This document shows, piece by piece, positions 42,821 to 51,408 of a stretch of DNA of 64,000 nt (position 1 is its first letter; each line of letters opens with the position of its first letter). A model generated the notes under the pieces. It saw nothing but the letters and a program-made list of their open reading frames with translations. It ran no database searches and was not told the origin of the DNA. The DNA comes from a bacterium (GTDB lineage Bacteria > Pseudomonadota > Alphaproteobacteria > Acetobacterales > Acetobacteraceae), in contig JAMFRO010000022.1 of the NCBI GenBank assembly GCA_026224825.1, positions 124,001-188,000 on the forward strand, in the 5' to 3' direction. The translations under genes and the position numbers were made by a program.

Positions 42821-43492
42821 CTATTGTGCCGGTCCCCCGCGGGCAAGCTGCACGATGTCCCGCACCTCCAAAATCCGCTTGGCCGAGCCAAGGGTGGCGC
42901 TGTTGATCATGGCGCGGCCCAGTTCCTGCAATGTACAAACCCCTTGCGGGTAGATGCGCTGCACGATCGGATATAGCCACGCCAGATATGTATAGGTACG
43001 CTTAAGGTTTTTCTGGCCTGCCGTGGCTTTCAGGGCGCCGGGGCGGAACATATACGCGTTGGGCAGCAGGCGCAGCAGCGCGTTCTCCGTGGCTCCTTTT
43101 ACCCGCGCCCAGCCCAGACGGCCTTGCTCCGTGCTGTCGGTACCGGCACCGGAAACGTAGCAGAAATTCATCTCCGGATTGAGCCCGGCCAGGCATTGCG
43201 CGAGGCTCAGAGTCAGATTCTGGGTGGTCCGCCGGTAATCCGCCGCACTCAGCCGGACGGATGACACGCCCAGGCAAAAGAAACAGGCATCATAGCCTGC
43301 CAGCTCGGCCGCGATCGGGGCCAGATCGAAAAAATCCCGGTGAATGATCTCGCGCAATTTGGGGTGGGAGAGGCCGCCGGGCTTGCGGTTGATGACAAGT
43401 ACCTGCGCGACTTCAGGGTTGGCGAGGCATTCGAGCAGCACCCCCTCGCCCACCATGCCGGTCGCCCCTGTGATGATCGCTCTGATGGCCAT
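42821..43492 (-). CDS. NAD(P)-binding atypical SDR
   Basis: 223 residues with the extended Rossmann start AIITGATGMVGEG (about 5-17). VINRKPGG follows strand 2. The active-site region FCYVSGAGTDSTEQGRLGWARVKGATENALL keeps Ser and Lys of the SDR pattern but has no Tyr in YxxxK (WARVK instead), so catalysis is doubtful. It resembles the HTATIP2/short NmrA-like group. Between the acyltransferase and the second 107-bp repeat; role unknown. Confidence 0.8.
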   Translation of the reverse strand: MAIRAIITGATGMVGEGVLLECLANPEVAQVLVINRKPGGLSHPKLREIIHRDFFDLAPIAAELAGYDACFFCLGVSSVRLSAADYRRTTQNLTLSLAQCLAGLNPEMNFCYVSGAGTDSTEQGRLGWARVKGATENALLRLLPNAYMFRPGALKATAGQKNLKRTYTYLAWLYPIVQRIYPQGVCTLQELGRAMINSATLGSAKRILEVRDIVQLARGGPAQ

Positions 43493-43500
43493 GCCGGAAC

Positions 43501-43606
43501 CTAGAGCATGATCGCTTCAAGTGCGATCATGCTCTAGGTATTTTTTAGAGGGCGATTCACGGTTTCGGCCGCTCAAGATGAGCGGACCTCAACCGATCGC
43601 GCTCTG
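43501..43606. repeat. 107-bp palindromic repeat, copy 2
   Basis: Same layout and orientation as 39816-39922: CTAGAGCATGATCGC hairpin, AGAGGGCGATTCACGGTTTC, CCGCTCAAGATGAGCGG, then CAACCGATCGCGCTCT. Differences are a handful of substitutions and a one- to two-base indel in the T-rich part. It lies 8 bp upstream of the SDR start, so it may contribute promoter or leader sequence there. Confidence 0.92.
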
Positions 43607-43721
43607 GCACCAACCGCACCCCTTGCCTGCCCCCTGCCCCATGCTAAGCATCTGGCCAAGCCGGGAATCATCCGGCGAAATAAAAGAAGGGGCGCCCGTC
43701 TGGCGCCAAGAGAGAGAAAAA

Positions 43722-44120
43722 ATGCAAGACACGCATGTTCTGATTCTGACCGCCGGGATCCTCGGGCTTATTTTCTTCGCCCTCACCGTCTGGGTGGTGG
43801 CGGAGCGCAACAAGACCAAGCAGATGCTGGGCGATGGCGGCAGCAAGTCACTGGAAATCGCCATCCGGGCGCATGGGAATTTCGCTGAATTCGTGCCGCT
43901 TATCCTTATCCTGCTGGCGGCCCTGGCGCATGAGGGCGCCAATTCGCTGTTCTTCCTCATCCTCAGCGTGGCCTTGGTGCTGGGGCGCATCCTGCATCCC
44001 ATCGGCATCCGCAACCTCAAGCCCAACGCGCTGCGCGCCGTGGGGGCCATGCTCACCTGGATCGTGCTGCTGGTTGCCAGCATCGCCGCCATCGTGCTGG
44101 CGTTTATCCCGCCGGTTTAA
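43722..44120 (+). CDS. MAPEG-family membrane protein
   Basis: 132 residues, four membrane helices. KSLEIAIRAHGNFAEFVPLILILLAAL is the MAPEG signature (RxHxNxxE-like). Start 43722 is preceded by AAGAGAGAG. Eukaryotic MAPEG enzymes are glutathione-dependent; the bacterial role is unsettled, and a GST lies 18 kb away without linkage. The gene is alone between two unrelated transcription units. Confidence 0.9.
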   Translation: MQDTHVLILTAGILGLIFFALTVWVVAERNKTKQMLGDGGSKSLEIAIRAHGNFAEFVPLILILLAALAHEGANSLFFLILSVALVLGRILHPIGIRNLKPNALRAVGAMLTWIVLLVASIAAIVLAFIPPV

Positions 44121-44187
44121 TGCAGCGCATGGCTTCATAAATATTTTATGCATGGTGCGGCGGAGAATAATATGCTCTTAGCCGCCC

Positions 44188-44856
44188 ATGACTGCCGCCC
44201 CCTTACGTTTCCGTGACGAGCGATTGATGCTGGACCCGGCTGGAGCCGCGTTCTGGCCTGGCAAGCGTGTGCTCATCGCCGCCGACCCGCCGTTTGCCGC
44301 CACACCAGGCTTTGCAGCACCGCCGGTGGATAGCCGGGGTGCGCTGGAGCGGCTCAACCGGCTGATCCGCCTGTACCGGCCGGCTAAGGTTATCATGCTT
44401 GGGCATGGCGGCATGGCGGGTGCTGCGCGGCTGCATAAGGATGAGCTGGCGCGGCTCACCGCCATGGCGCGGGAGGCAAATTTTCTCTGGGTGGGCGGTG
44501 TTGCGGCGGATCTGCCGGGGCAGAGCGTGGCTGTGCACCGTGAGGGCCCGTTTACCTTCCGGCATGAGCCGGCGCCGAAGCTGGCGCCGCGTGAGATTGA
44601 GATTTGCGGTCTGCTGAACCCTTGGGCGAGCATCGATGTGCGGGCCAAGCGCGTGGCGCGGCCTTGCTTTGTGTCGGACGCGAGCCGGCTGATGCTGCCG
44701 GCCTTCGGTGCCGCTACCCCGAGTGGCGGGATGGATGTGCGCGACCCCGCCATTTCCCGCCTGTTTCCGCGCGGTTTGCGGGTGTTTCTACTCGGGCAGG
44801 ACCAGCTTTTCTCCTTTGCTCTGGAGCAATTGGGGCGGATGGCCGAGGTGGCGTAG
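44188..44856 (+). CDS. PdeM-family phosphoesterase homologue without metal ligands
   Basis: 222 residues. It follows the ligase-associated PdeM plan: RLMLDPAGAAFWPGKRVLIAADP at the start, DSRGALERLNRLIRLYRP, and the C-terminal CFVSDASRLMLPAFGAATPSGGMDV. Every metal motif is changed: ADLH is ADPP, GD-xFH is GHGG, GNHD is GGVAAD, and GHxHP is GLLNP. It is thus almost certainly not a nuclease. The photolyase gene begins 10 bp after its stop. No ligase or Lhr-like helicase, the usual partners, is in the window. Confidence 0.8.
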   Translation: MTAAPLRFRDERLMLDPAGAAFWPGKRVLIAADPPFAATPGFAAPPVDSRGALERLNRLIRLYRPAKVIMLGHGGMAGAARLHKDELARLTAMAREANFLWVGGVAADLPGQSVAVHREGPFTFRHEPAPKLAPREIEICGLLNPWASIDVRAKRVARPCFVSDASRLMLPAFGAATPSGGMDVRDPAISRLFPRGLRVFLLGQDQLFSFALEQLGRMAEVA

Positions 44857-44865
44857 GCTGCCATT

Positions 44866-46248
44866 ATGGCAAGCCTCGTCTGGTTCAGGAACGATCTGCG
44901 TTTAAACGATAACCCGGCGCTGAGCGCTGCCTGCGAGGGCGGCGAGCCTGTGGCGCTGCTGTATATTCTGGATGAGCGGGCCGGGGCGGCGAGCCGTTGG
45001 TGGCTGCATCATTCCCTCACAGCCTTGGCCAGGGATATTGCCGCGAAGGGCGGGGTTTTGCTCCTGCGCCGGGGCGATCCGCTGGTGATTATCCCTGAGC
45101 TGGCGGCGGCGTTGGACGTGAACGCTGTTCATACGGCGCGGGCCTATGAGCCGTACTGGCGCGAGACCGACCGGGCGCTGGATGCGGTGCTGAAAAAACA
45201 GGATGTGGCGCTGCACCGGCATCTCTCCACCTCGCTCTTTCCGCCCGCGCGCATCACCACGCAGGCGGGCAAGCTGTATGGGGTGTTTACGCCCTTCGCC
45301 AAGGCCTGCCTCGCGGCCGGTGTGCCGGGGGGTTCTGCTCCTGCTCCCGCGCGCATTAACGGGGTGCAGGCGCCCAGCGAGGCGCTGGAGGATTGGGACA
45401 TGCTGCCCGCCAGGCCCGACTGGGCCGGGGGGATGCGCGCCGAATGGACGCCCGGTGAGGCTGGCGCGCATGGGCGGCTGGAGGTGTTTCTGGCCGGGCC
45501 GGTGCAAAAATACACCACGGCGCGGGATATTCCCGGCGTGGGCGGCACCTCGAAACTCTCCCCCCATGTGCATTTCGGCGAGATCTCGCCGCGCTACGTG
45601 TGGCATCGTGCGGGGGCCGGCGCCGAAACCTTCCGCAAGGAGCTGCTGTGGCGCGAGTTCTCGCTGAACCTGCTGTGGCAGCATCAGCAATTGCGCACCA
45701 CCCCGATCCGCCCCGAATTTACCGCCTTCCCCTGGGCACCCGATGCAGCCGCCTTGCGCGCCTGGCAGCGCGGGTTGACCGGCGTGCCGATCGTCGATGC
45801 AGGGATGCGCGAGCTGTGGGCCACCGGATGGATGCATAACCGCGTGCGGATGATTGCTGCCTCCTATCTGGTGAAGCACCTGCTCCAGCCCTGGCAGGCG
45901 GGAGAAGCCTGGTTCTGGGATACGCTGTGCGAGGCCGATGAGGCGGCGAATGGGGCAAGCTGGCAATGGGTGGCGGGCTGCGGCGCCGATGCCGCCCCGT
46001 ATTTCCGCGTGTTCAACCCCGTGCTCCAGGGCCAGAAATTCGATGCCGATGGCGCCTATGTGCGCAAATTCGTGCCCGAACTGGCGCGGCTCCCGGATGC
46101 GGTGCTGCACCAGCCCTGGGCCGCCGATGCCGCCACGCTGGAGAGCGCAAGGGTGCGGCTGGGCACGGATTACCCGTACCCGCTGGTGGAGCTGACCGCC
46201 GGGCGGCCGCGGGCTTTGGCCGCCTACACGAAAGTGAGGGGTGGGTAA
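44866..46248 (+). CDS. phrB: Deoxyribodipyrimidine photolyase
   Basis: Light-driven repair of cyclobutane pyrimidine dimers. 460 residues. N-terminal antenna domain (SLVWFRNDLRLNDNPAL), then the FAD domain with TSKLSPHVHFGEISPRYVW, WREFSLNLLWQH, GVPIVDAGMRELWATGWMHNRVRMI and the Trp-chain segment WQWVAGCGADAAPYFRVFNP. Fits class I CPD photolyase. Probably in one unit with the degenerate PdeM homologue. Confidence 0.96.
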   Translation: MASLVWFRNDLRLNDNPALSAACEGGEPVALLYILDERAGAASRWWLHHSLTALARDIAAKGGVLLLRRGDPLVIIPELAAALDVNAVHTARAYEPYWRETDRALDAVLKKQDVALHRHLSTSLFPPARITTQAGKLYGVFTPFAKACLAAGVPGGSAPAPARINGVQAPSEALEDWDMLPARPDWAGGMRAEWTPGEAGAHGRLEVFLAGPVQKYTTARDIPGVGGTSKLSPHVHFGEISPRYVWHRAGAGAETFRKELLWREFSLNLLWQHQQLRTTPIRPEFTAFPWAPDAAALRAWQRGLTGVPIVDAGMRELWATGWMHNRVRMIAASYLVKHLLQPWQAGEAWFWDTLCEADEAANGASWQWVAGCGADAAPYFRVFNPVLQGQKFDADGAYVRKFVPELARLPDAVLHQPWAADAATLESARVRLGTDYPYPLVELTAGRPRALAAYTKVRGG

Positions 46249-46337
46249 GCGGTTTGCGCCTTGCCAGCCGCGCGCCGGCGGGCCATGTCTACAAACGTAA
46301 TGCCTCTTGAGTGCCAATCTTCCCGCCTGGGTTGCAG

Positions 46338-47012
46338 ATGATCCCCCGCGGGATCCCTCTCCGTATTGCCGGCGACGTGCATGGCGATGCGAAAGCCTTG
46401 GCCGCCGCGGCGCAGACCGACCGTTTTCTCATCCAGCTTGGTGATCTCGTCGACGATGGGCCGGATACGCCCGGCGCGCTGGAGGTGATGTTCCGGCTGC
46501 TCGATGAGAAGCGCGGCATGTTCATCCTTGGCAACCATGATTACAAACTGGCCCGTGCCTTGCGCGGCGAGAATGTGCGCAGCGCCCCCACCGCCCGCAC
46601 GCTGAGTGAGCTGCCCGCGCATTTGCGTGAACGTACCTTGGCCGAGATAGCCGCCGCCCCGGCCTGGGCGGCCGCGGGTGCCTGCCTGTTCGTGCATGGC
46701 GGGTTTCACACCGGCATGCTGGCGGAGCCTGGTGCAGCCATGCCCGCCAGCGGGCGCCCCGGCCCGTTACTGGCCCGTGCCCTGTACGGCCAGACCACCG
46801 GGCGCGTGACCGGCGCCGGCAAGCCCGAGCGGCTGCTCCGCTGGGTGGATGATATCCCGGCCGGGGTGACGGTATATTGCGGCCACGACCAGCGCAGCAG
46901 CGACGGCCGGCCCTATGTGCGGCACGGCCGGCTGGGCGGCACCGCTGTGTTTCTGGACACCGGTGCCGGCAAGGGCGGGCACTTGTCCTGGGTGGATATC
47001 GACCCGGTTTGA
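46338..47012 (+). CDS. Metallophosphoesterase, PrpE/PphA-like
   Basis: Calcineurin-like phosphoesterase of 224 residues with all metal motifs: GDVHGD, GDLVDDG, GNHD, the later VHGG in LFVHGGFH and a GHD near the end. The layout is that of serine/threonine phosphatase PrpE/PphA or symmetric diadenosine tetraphosphatase. Start 46338 (MIPRGIPLRIAGDVHG) is preferred; 46311 adds nine residues. Substrate cannot be told. Confidence 0.88.
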   Translation: MIPRGIPLRIAGDVHGDAKALAAAAQTDRFLIQLGDLVDDGPDTPGALEVMFRLLDEKRGMFILGNHDYKLARALRGENVRSAPTARTLSELPAHLRERTLAEIAAAPAWAAAGACLFVHGGFHTGMLAEPGAAMPASGRPGPLLARALYGQTTGRVTGAGKPERLLRWVDDIPAGVTVYCGHDQRSSDGRPYVRHGRLGGTAVFLDTGAGKGGHLSWVDIDPV

Positions 47013-47359
47013 TGCCAGGCCGAGCTGATGAAGCCGTTTTGGGTCCGTAGCGGGGCCGGGAGTGGTGGTCCGCTATGGAATGAAAAACGCAGATAGCGGA
47101 CATTTGGCTTAGAAACCGCCTGGATGGCAAGAAGCCATTGATATAACTGGGCCTAAGTCAGCTTGTAGAAGCCTTGATTTCCGGAAATGCGCCTTGGCCG
47201 CCGCCGAAATCTTACAAACGAGACGTGACACTGAAGCGGCGCGGCGTCCGCATCGACCGGGCAGGAAGTTCGAGGACGCCTCGCGCGTCCCTGGTCCTTC
47301 CGGGCTTGTAGTGCCTTGCCAAACCAGTAATCTCCCCCCCGCGGGCGGGAGATGCAGAT
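47013..47359. other. 347-bp gap, left edge of orphan cassette
   Basis: No gene. At about 47040-47105 there are GGTCCGTAGCGG, GGTCCGCTATGG and TAGCGGACATTTGG, alike to tracts at 49480-49565 and around the 33-35 kb cassette. The right end holds GGGCGGGAG, a good ribosome site for the next gene. Confidence 0.5.
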
Positions 47360-48409
47360 ATGGGAAATTCAGCGGCAACGGGCGCGGCAAATTTCATTGG
47401 CTGGGGCCCATATATCGGCGCAGGCGAAGCGTCAGCACATCTTATTCCCTTCACCAACGTAGCGCTCGACGTCAAAACCGGCATCATCTGGACCGATGGC
47501 CGGGCCTGCATGGTGCTGCGCCAGCCGGTGCTTGATTCCAACGGGTTCGGCCAGACCCTGATCGCGCAATGGGTGCCGACCCCACCCCCGCCCCCGCCGC
47601 CGAAGAATTTAGGCCAGCGTGTCGAAGCCTTTTTTGAAAATGCCATGACCACCTATGGCGAAGAGCAGATGGCCGAAGCTCAGGCAAACATGGCCATGAA
47701 CCAGGCGCTGCTGAATTTTCTCGGCAGCAACACAGGCGAGCACACCGTCGGCCTTGGGTTCGATCTGCTGGGTCTGCTGGCCTTCGCCTTGCTGTTCGTG
47801 CCTGTCGTCGGCGAGGCGGAGATGGGCGTCATGGCAACACTTGCCGCCGTCGCACCTTATACCGGCGCCATCGCCGGGGTCGGGGCCGGTCTCGGCGGCG
47901 TTCTTACCATCCGCGACCTCGGCAATATTTCCAAAACCGCCGGAAAAGTCGAGAGCGCGCGCGCCACGGCTGATGCGCTGCAGGCGCAGCAGGCCAGCAA
48001 ACTCGCCAAGGCGGACCAGCTGGCAGGCCGTGCCGCCAATGCCCCGCAATGGCACGCCAATGCGCTGGACCAGAAAGCCGCGACGCTGCGCACCCGGGCC
48101 GTCAGGCTTGCCGACAAAGCCGCCCAGGCCGACAACCGCGCCAGCCAGATGGCGCACAAACTCAGAAACGCCGTCATGATCAACGCCCCCAGCAGCTTCG
48201 CCGCCCCTGCCGTGGCTGGGGGGTTTACCGCCCGCGACAATTGGAACACCCCCGCCAAACCTTTCCAGGCAACGGTAAACGAGGCCACCGCGATGCGCGA
48301 TTGGATCGTGACGATGCTTTGGCCACAACACAGTAACGCCAGCACCATGCCGGCCGGCCACATCTCGCTTCAAACCGGGGTTTCCAGCAAATCCGCGGCC
48401 AATCAGTGA
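47360..48409 (+). CDS. Orphan protein with hydrophobic hairpin and coiled coil
   Basis: 349 residues, unrecognised. Order: small N-domain (about 1-70, VALDVKTGIIWTDGRACMVLRQ), a run of eight prolines (about 74-82), an amphipathic helix, a hydrophobic hairpin (about 132-185: LGFDLLGLLAFALLFVPVVGE and VAPYTGAIAGVGAGLGGVLTI), a long Ala/Gln/Lys coiled coil (about 195-275), and a polar tail. The hairpin with glycine zipper recalls pore-forming or membrane-inserting toxins, but there is no motif proof. Stop overlaps the next ATG (ATGA). No signal peptide. Confidence 0.7.
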   Translation: MGNSAATGAANFIGWGPYIGAGEASAHLIPFTNVALDVKTGIIWTDGRACMVLRQPVLDSNGFGQTLIAQWVPTPPPPPPPKNLGQRVEAFFENAMTTYGEEQMAEAQANMAMNQALLNFLGSNTGEHTVGLGFDLLGLLAFALLFVPVVGEAEMGVMATLAAVAPYTGAIAGVGAGLGGVLTIRDLGNISKTAGKVESARATADALQAQQASKLAKADQLAGRAANAPQWHANALDQKAATLRTRAVRLADKAAQADNRASQMAHKLRNAVMINAPSSFAAPAVAGGFTARDNWNTPAKPFQATVNEATAMRDWIVTMLWPQHSNASTMPAGHISLQTGVSSKSAANQ

Positions 48410-49356
48410 CGCACCATCACCCCGCCGCCGTACCGCCGCCCGCCGCGCGGCCGCGGGGCGAATTCCGCCTCTTCGCACCAGCGCGCGGTCTGGCACTGCT
48501 CACACTTGCCGATGGCGCGATCCTCGGCGGCTTCATCGGTCAGGCCATCGCCGCCACCGCCGGCCAGTCCCCCATTTTCGCGCCTTACGTCAACTGGCTC
48601 GATGCCAGCGCCATCGTCGTCCCCGCCTTCGTCATCGGCATGGGGCTTGGCTTCGAATATGGTTTTTTCTCATCGCGCGCCGCACTCTGGTGCCCGCTCG
48701 CCCGGTTTGCCGTGCTGCTGCATCTGCCCCTGCTGGCGCTCGCTCTGCTTGATGCCGCCATTTACGGCAAAGCCGCCCTCAACTTCCTGTTCCTGGCGAT
48801 CCCTTTATCCATTCTCAGCGCCTTCCTGCTCCGCCCCGTCTGGCGTGGCGCCGGCCAGGCCGCCAGGGATTTTCTGCCGCCGCCACCGCATCTGGCGCTC
48901 GGCCCCCTGGATGCCGCCGCCATTCTCGCCTGGCCGCTTTGCGCAATGCTCGACTATCTGGCCCTGGTGCCGCTGGCCGCGGTGTGGAAATCGGCCGATG
49001 TCGCCGGCTTTGTGGATCTCGTGACCCTTGGCGTCTGGTGCAGCCTGCTGTTCCTGTTCCTGGGTGTTGCCACGCATATCGTGCTCACCAGGCGCAACCG
49101 GCCGGTTCTCAATGCGATCAATTTTGCTCTCACCGGCGTGCTGCATCTGGGGCTCACCGCGTTTTACGGCGCAGTCGTTCTGCATCTTTCGCTCGGCCCC
49201 TACCAGTTCGGCGCCTCAGCGCCGCTGATTCCCGTCTATCGCGTGATCGTGCTGGTCCTGCTCCTGGCCACGCCGCTCGCACTTCTGCTCCTCCGTGCCA
49301 TCCGGCCACAGTACCAAAGCGAGGCCGCGGGGCCAGACTCGCATTTGCCGGGCTAG
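48406..49356 (+). CDS. Orphan eight-span membrane protein
   Basis: 316 residues; eight hydrophobic helices by eye (first LALLTLADGAILGGFIGQAIA, last VYRVIVLVLLLATPLALLLL). No family recognised; charged residues are few and the sequence is Leu/Ala dominated. It is translationally coupled to the preceding gene and ends the two-gene unit. If the partner is a membrane-active toxin, this would be the natural immunity protein; equally it could be an envelope assembly pair. Inference only. Confidence 0.65.
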   Translation: MTHHHPAAVPPPAARPRGEFRLFAPARGLALLTLADGAILGGFIGQAIAATAGQSPIFAPYVNWLDASAIVVPAFVIGMGLGFEYGFFSSRAALWCPLARFAVLLHLPLLALALLDAAIYGKAALNFLFLAIPLSILSAFLLRPVWRGAGQAARDFLPPPPHLALGPLDAAAILAWPLCAMLDYLALVPLAAVWKSADVAGFVDLVTLGVWCSLLFLFLGVATHIVLTRRNRPVLNAINFALTGVLHLGLTAFYGAVVLHLSLGPYQFGASAPLIPVYRVIVLVLLLATPLALLLLRAIRPQYQSEAAGPDSHLPG

Positions 49357-49633
49357 ACGTAAACTCTCTTAAGCGTTGAAATAAAAAGTGTTTTTTGGCG
49401 GTTCTTGCGGCCGCGATCATTTTCTGGTTGCCCCCTTGCCCACCGGCTGTTCACCGGCGGGTTGTTCAGGCTGGCTGATGATCATTGTCCGCTATCGGGG
49501 TACCGATCTGAATGGATAATTGGCCGTGATGGGCGCAAAACGGTCATTCAGAGCAATCCGCTACAACGATCCCGGAACAACGCCGCCAAACGGATTGAAC
49601 AAGTCGCGCGCTACCGATGTTGGAACCGCGCCC
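49357..49633. other. Gap at right edge of orphan cassette
   Basis: 277 bp between convergent genes. Contains TTGTCCGCTATCGGGG and GGTCATTCAGAGCAATCCGC at about 49484-49562, like the tract at 47040-47105. No gene or clear terminator. Confidence 0.45.
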
Positions 49634-51247
49634 CTATGGCGTCCCCACCCGCACCCGCGCGCTCAGCATTCTCTCCACCTGGCCTGTCAGCAGCGGCAGC
49701 GCATAGGGCTTGGTTAGTATCTGCATGCCGGCGTCCAGCTCATCGAGCCTTGCGGCACCTGCGTAGCCGGTGATGAACAGCACCGGCAGGGTGGGGGTGG
49801 TTTCGCGGATGATGTCGGCGAGCTGGCGGCCGTTGATGCCGCCTGGCAGGCCTACGTCGGTGATGAGCAGGTCCAGCCCGGGGGTGCGGTGGAACAGCGC
49901 CATCGCGGTGGGGCCGTCCTCGGCTTCCAGCACCTGATAGCCTTGCTCGCGCAAATACTCCGCGGCCAGCCGGCGGCCGATCACTTCATCCTCCACCAGC
50001 AGCAGCCTGGCATTGCCGGGGGTGGTTGGCACCTCCCCTGGCGCCGCGGCCACATCCGCCGCCGGGTCCTGCGCATGGCGCAGATACATATGGATGGCGG
50101 TGCCGATGCCGATCCGGCTGTCCAGCGTGACCAGCCCGCCGGACTGGCGCGCGAAGCCGTACACCTGGGACAGGCCGAGGCCAGTGCCCTGGCCGGTGGG
50201 TTTGGTGGTGAAGAAGGGCTCGAACACCCGCAGCCTGGTGGTCTCATCCATGCCGGTGCCGGTATCGGCGATCACCAGCTCCACATATTCGCCCGGCTCC
50301 ACATTCTGCTGCCCCGCGAGATCGGCCGCGCTTAAAGTGGACTGGCGCGTGCTGATGGTGAGGCTGCCGCCATGCGGCATGGCGTCGCGTGCGTTGATGG
50401 TGACGTTGAGCAGCGCGTTTTCCAACTGGTTGGGGTCGCACAGCACCGGCCAGCCACCGTCCTGCAGGCGCAGGTCGAAACCGATTTCGGCACCTGCGGA
50501 GCCGAGCGTGCGGTGCAGCAGCTCTTCCATGCCGCGGATCAGCACATCGGGCCGCACAGCGCAGGGCTGCAAGGGCTGGCGGCGGGCGAAGGCGAGCAGC
50601 CGGTTGGTCAGCGCCGCGGCGCGCTCCACCGTCTGGCCCACAGCATCGGCATGGCGCGCGGCCTCCGCGGCACGGCCCTGCGCGAAGCGCCGCTGCGCCA
50701 TTTCCATACTGCCGCCGATGGCTTGCAGCATATTGTTGAAATCATGCGCGATGCCGCCGGTGAGCTGGCCGATGGCCTCCATCTTCTGGCTTTGCCGCAA
50801 AGTGGATTCAATGGTTTCCCGCGCCGCGATCTGTGCCCGCAGGGCCGCATTGGCGTCTTCCAACTCCCGGCCGCGCCTGTCCGCCAAAGCCTCCAGCGAG
50901 AGGGCGGCGTGCAGCGCGCGTGGCAGCACGGACACCGAAACGACGAGGGTGAGGAGCGAGACGATGGCGGTGAGTGCTTTTACATAGCCCTCGGCATAAT
51001 AATCGGGGTGCCACAGCACCCAGATGCTGAGCAGATGCGTGGCGCCGCACAGGATGATGAAGGTGCTGAACAGGATGAACAGCAGTTGGAACGGCAGGTC
51101 GCGCCGGCGCCACACGAAATACAGGAGCAGTAAACTAAGGCCGAAATAGGCGAAGGCGATGGAGGCATCCGAGACGATGTGCAGCCATAAAACGCCGGGG
51201 CGCCATTCAAAACAATAACCATGCGGCATGAAGCCGTAGGCGCTCAC
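49634..51247 (-). CDS. Hybrid histidine kinase with ethylene-receptor-like sensor
   Basis: 537 residues. Three membrane helices (about 20-105) match the ethylene-binding domain of ETR1: Asp27, Tyr34, Ile64, Cys67 and His71 (ILCGATH) correspond to ETR1 Asp25, Tyr32, Ile62, Cys65 and His69 with a constant offset of two; Cys and His bind Cu(I) there. Then a coiled coil, HisKA (GGIAHDFNN), HATPase (NVTINARDAM, DTGTGMD, GTGLGLS) and a C-terminal receiver (phospho-Asp in LLITDVGLP). The GTG start at 51247 or ATG 51229 is possible. No response regulator gene is adjacent. Confidence 0.92.
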   Translation of the reverse strand: MSAYGFMPHGYCFEWRPGVLWLHIVSDASIAFAYFGLSLLLLYFVWRRRDLPFQLLFILFSTFIILCGATHLLSIWVLWHPDYYAEGYVKALTAIVSLLTLVVSVSVLPRALHAALSLEALADRRGRELEDANAALRAQIAARETIESTLRQSQKMEAIGQLTGGIAHDFNNMLQAIGGSMEMAQRRFAQGRAAEAARHADAVGQTVERAAALTNRLLAFARRQPLQPCAVRPDVLIRGMEELLHRTLGSAGAEIGFDLRLQDGGWPVLCDPNQLENALLNVTINARDAMPHGGSLTISTRQSTLSAADLAGQQNVEPGEYVELVIADTGTGMDETTRLRVFEPFFTTKPTGQGTGLGLSQVYGFARQSGGLVTLDSRIGIGTAIHMYLRHAQDPAADVAAAPGEVPTTPGNARLLLVEDEVIGRRLAAEYLREQGYQVLEAEDGPTAMALFHRTPGLDLLITDVGLPGGINGRQLADIIRETTPTLPVLFITGYAGAARLDELDAGMQILTKPYALPLLTGQVERMLSARVRVGTP

Positions 51248-51408
51248 GCCGGCACGCCCTGTTGCAATTTCAGGTGGAAAATTTCGCTCATTTTACGTCA
51301 ATCATAACGCTCTGATTGTGAAAAACAAGCGATTCTATCAGCAAAAAACCACGCCCGGCGCAAAGTCACCAACAAGTGAAGGGCCCGGGCGAAGGCCGGC
51401 GCCCTGCC

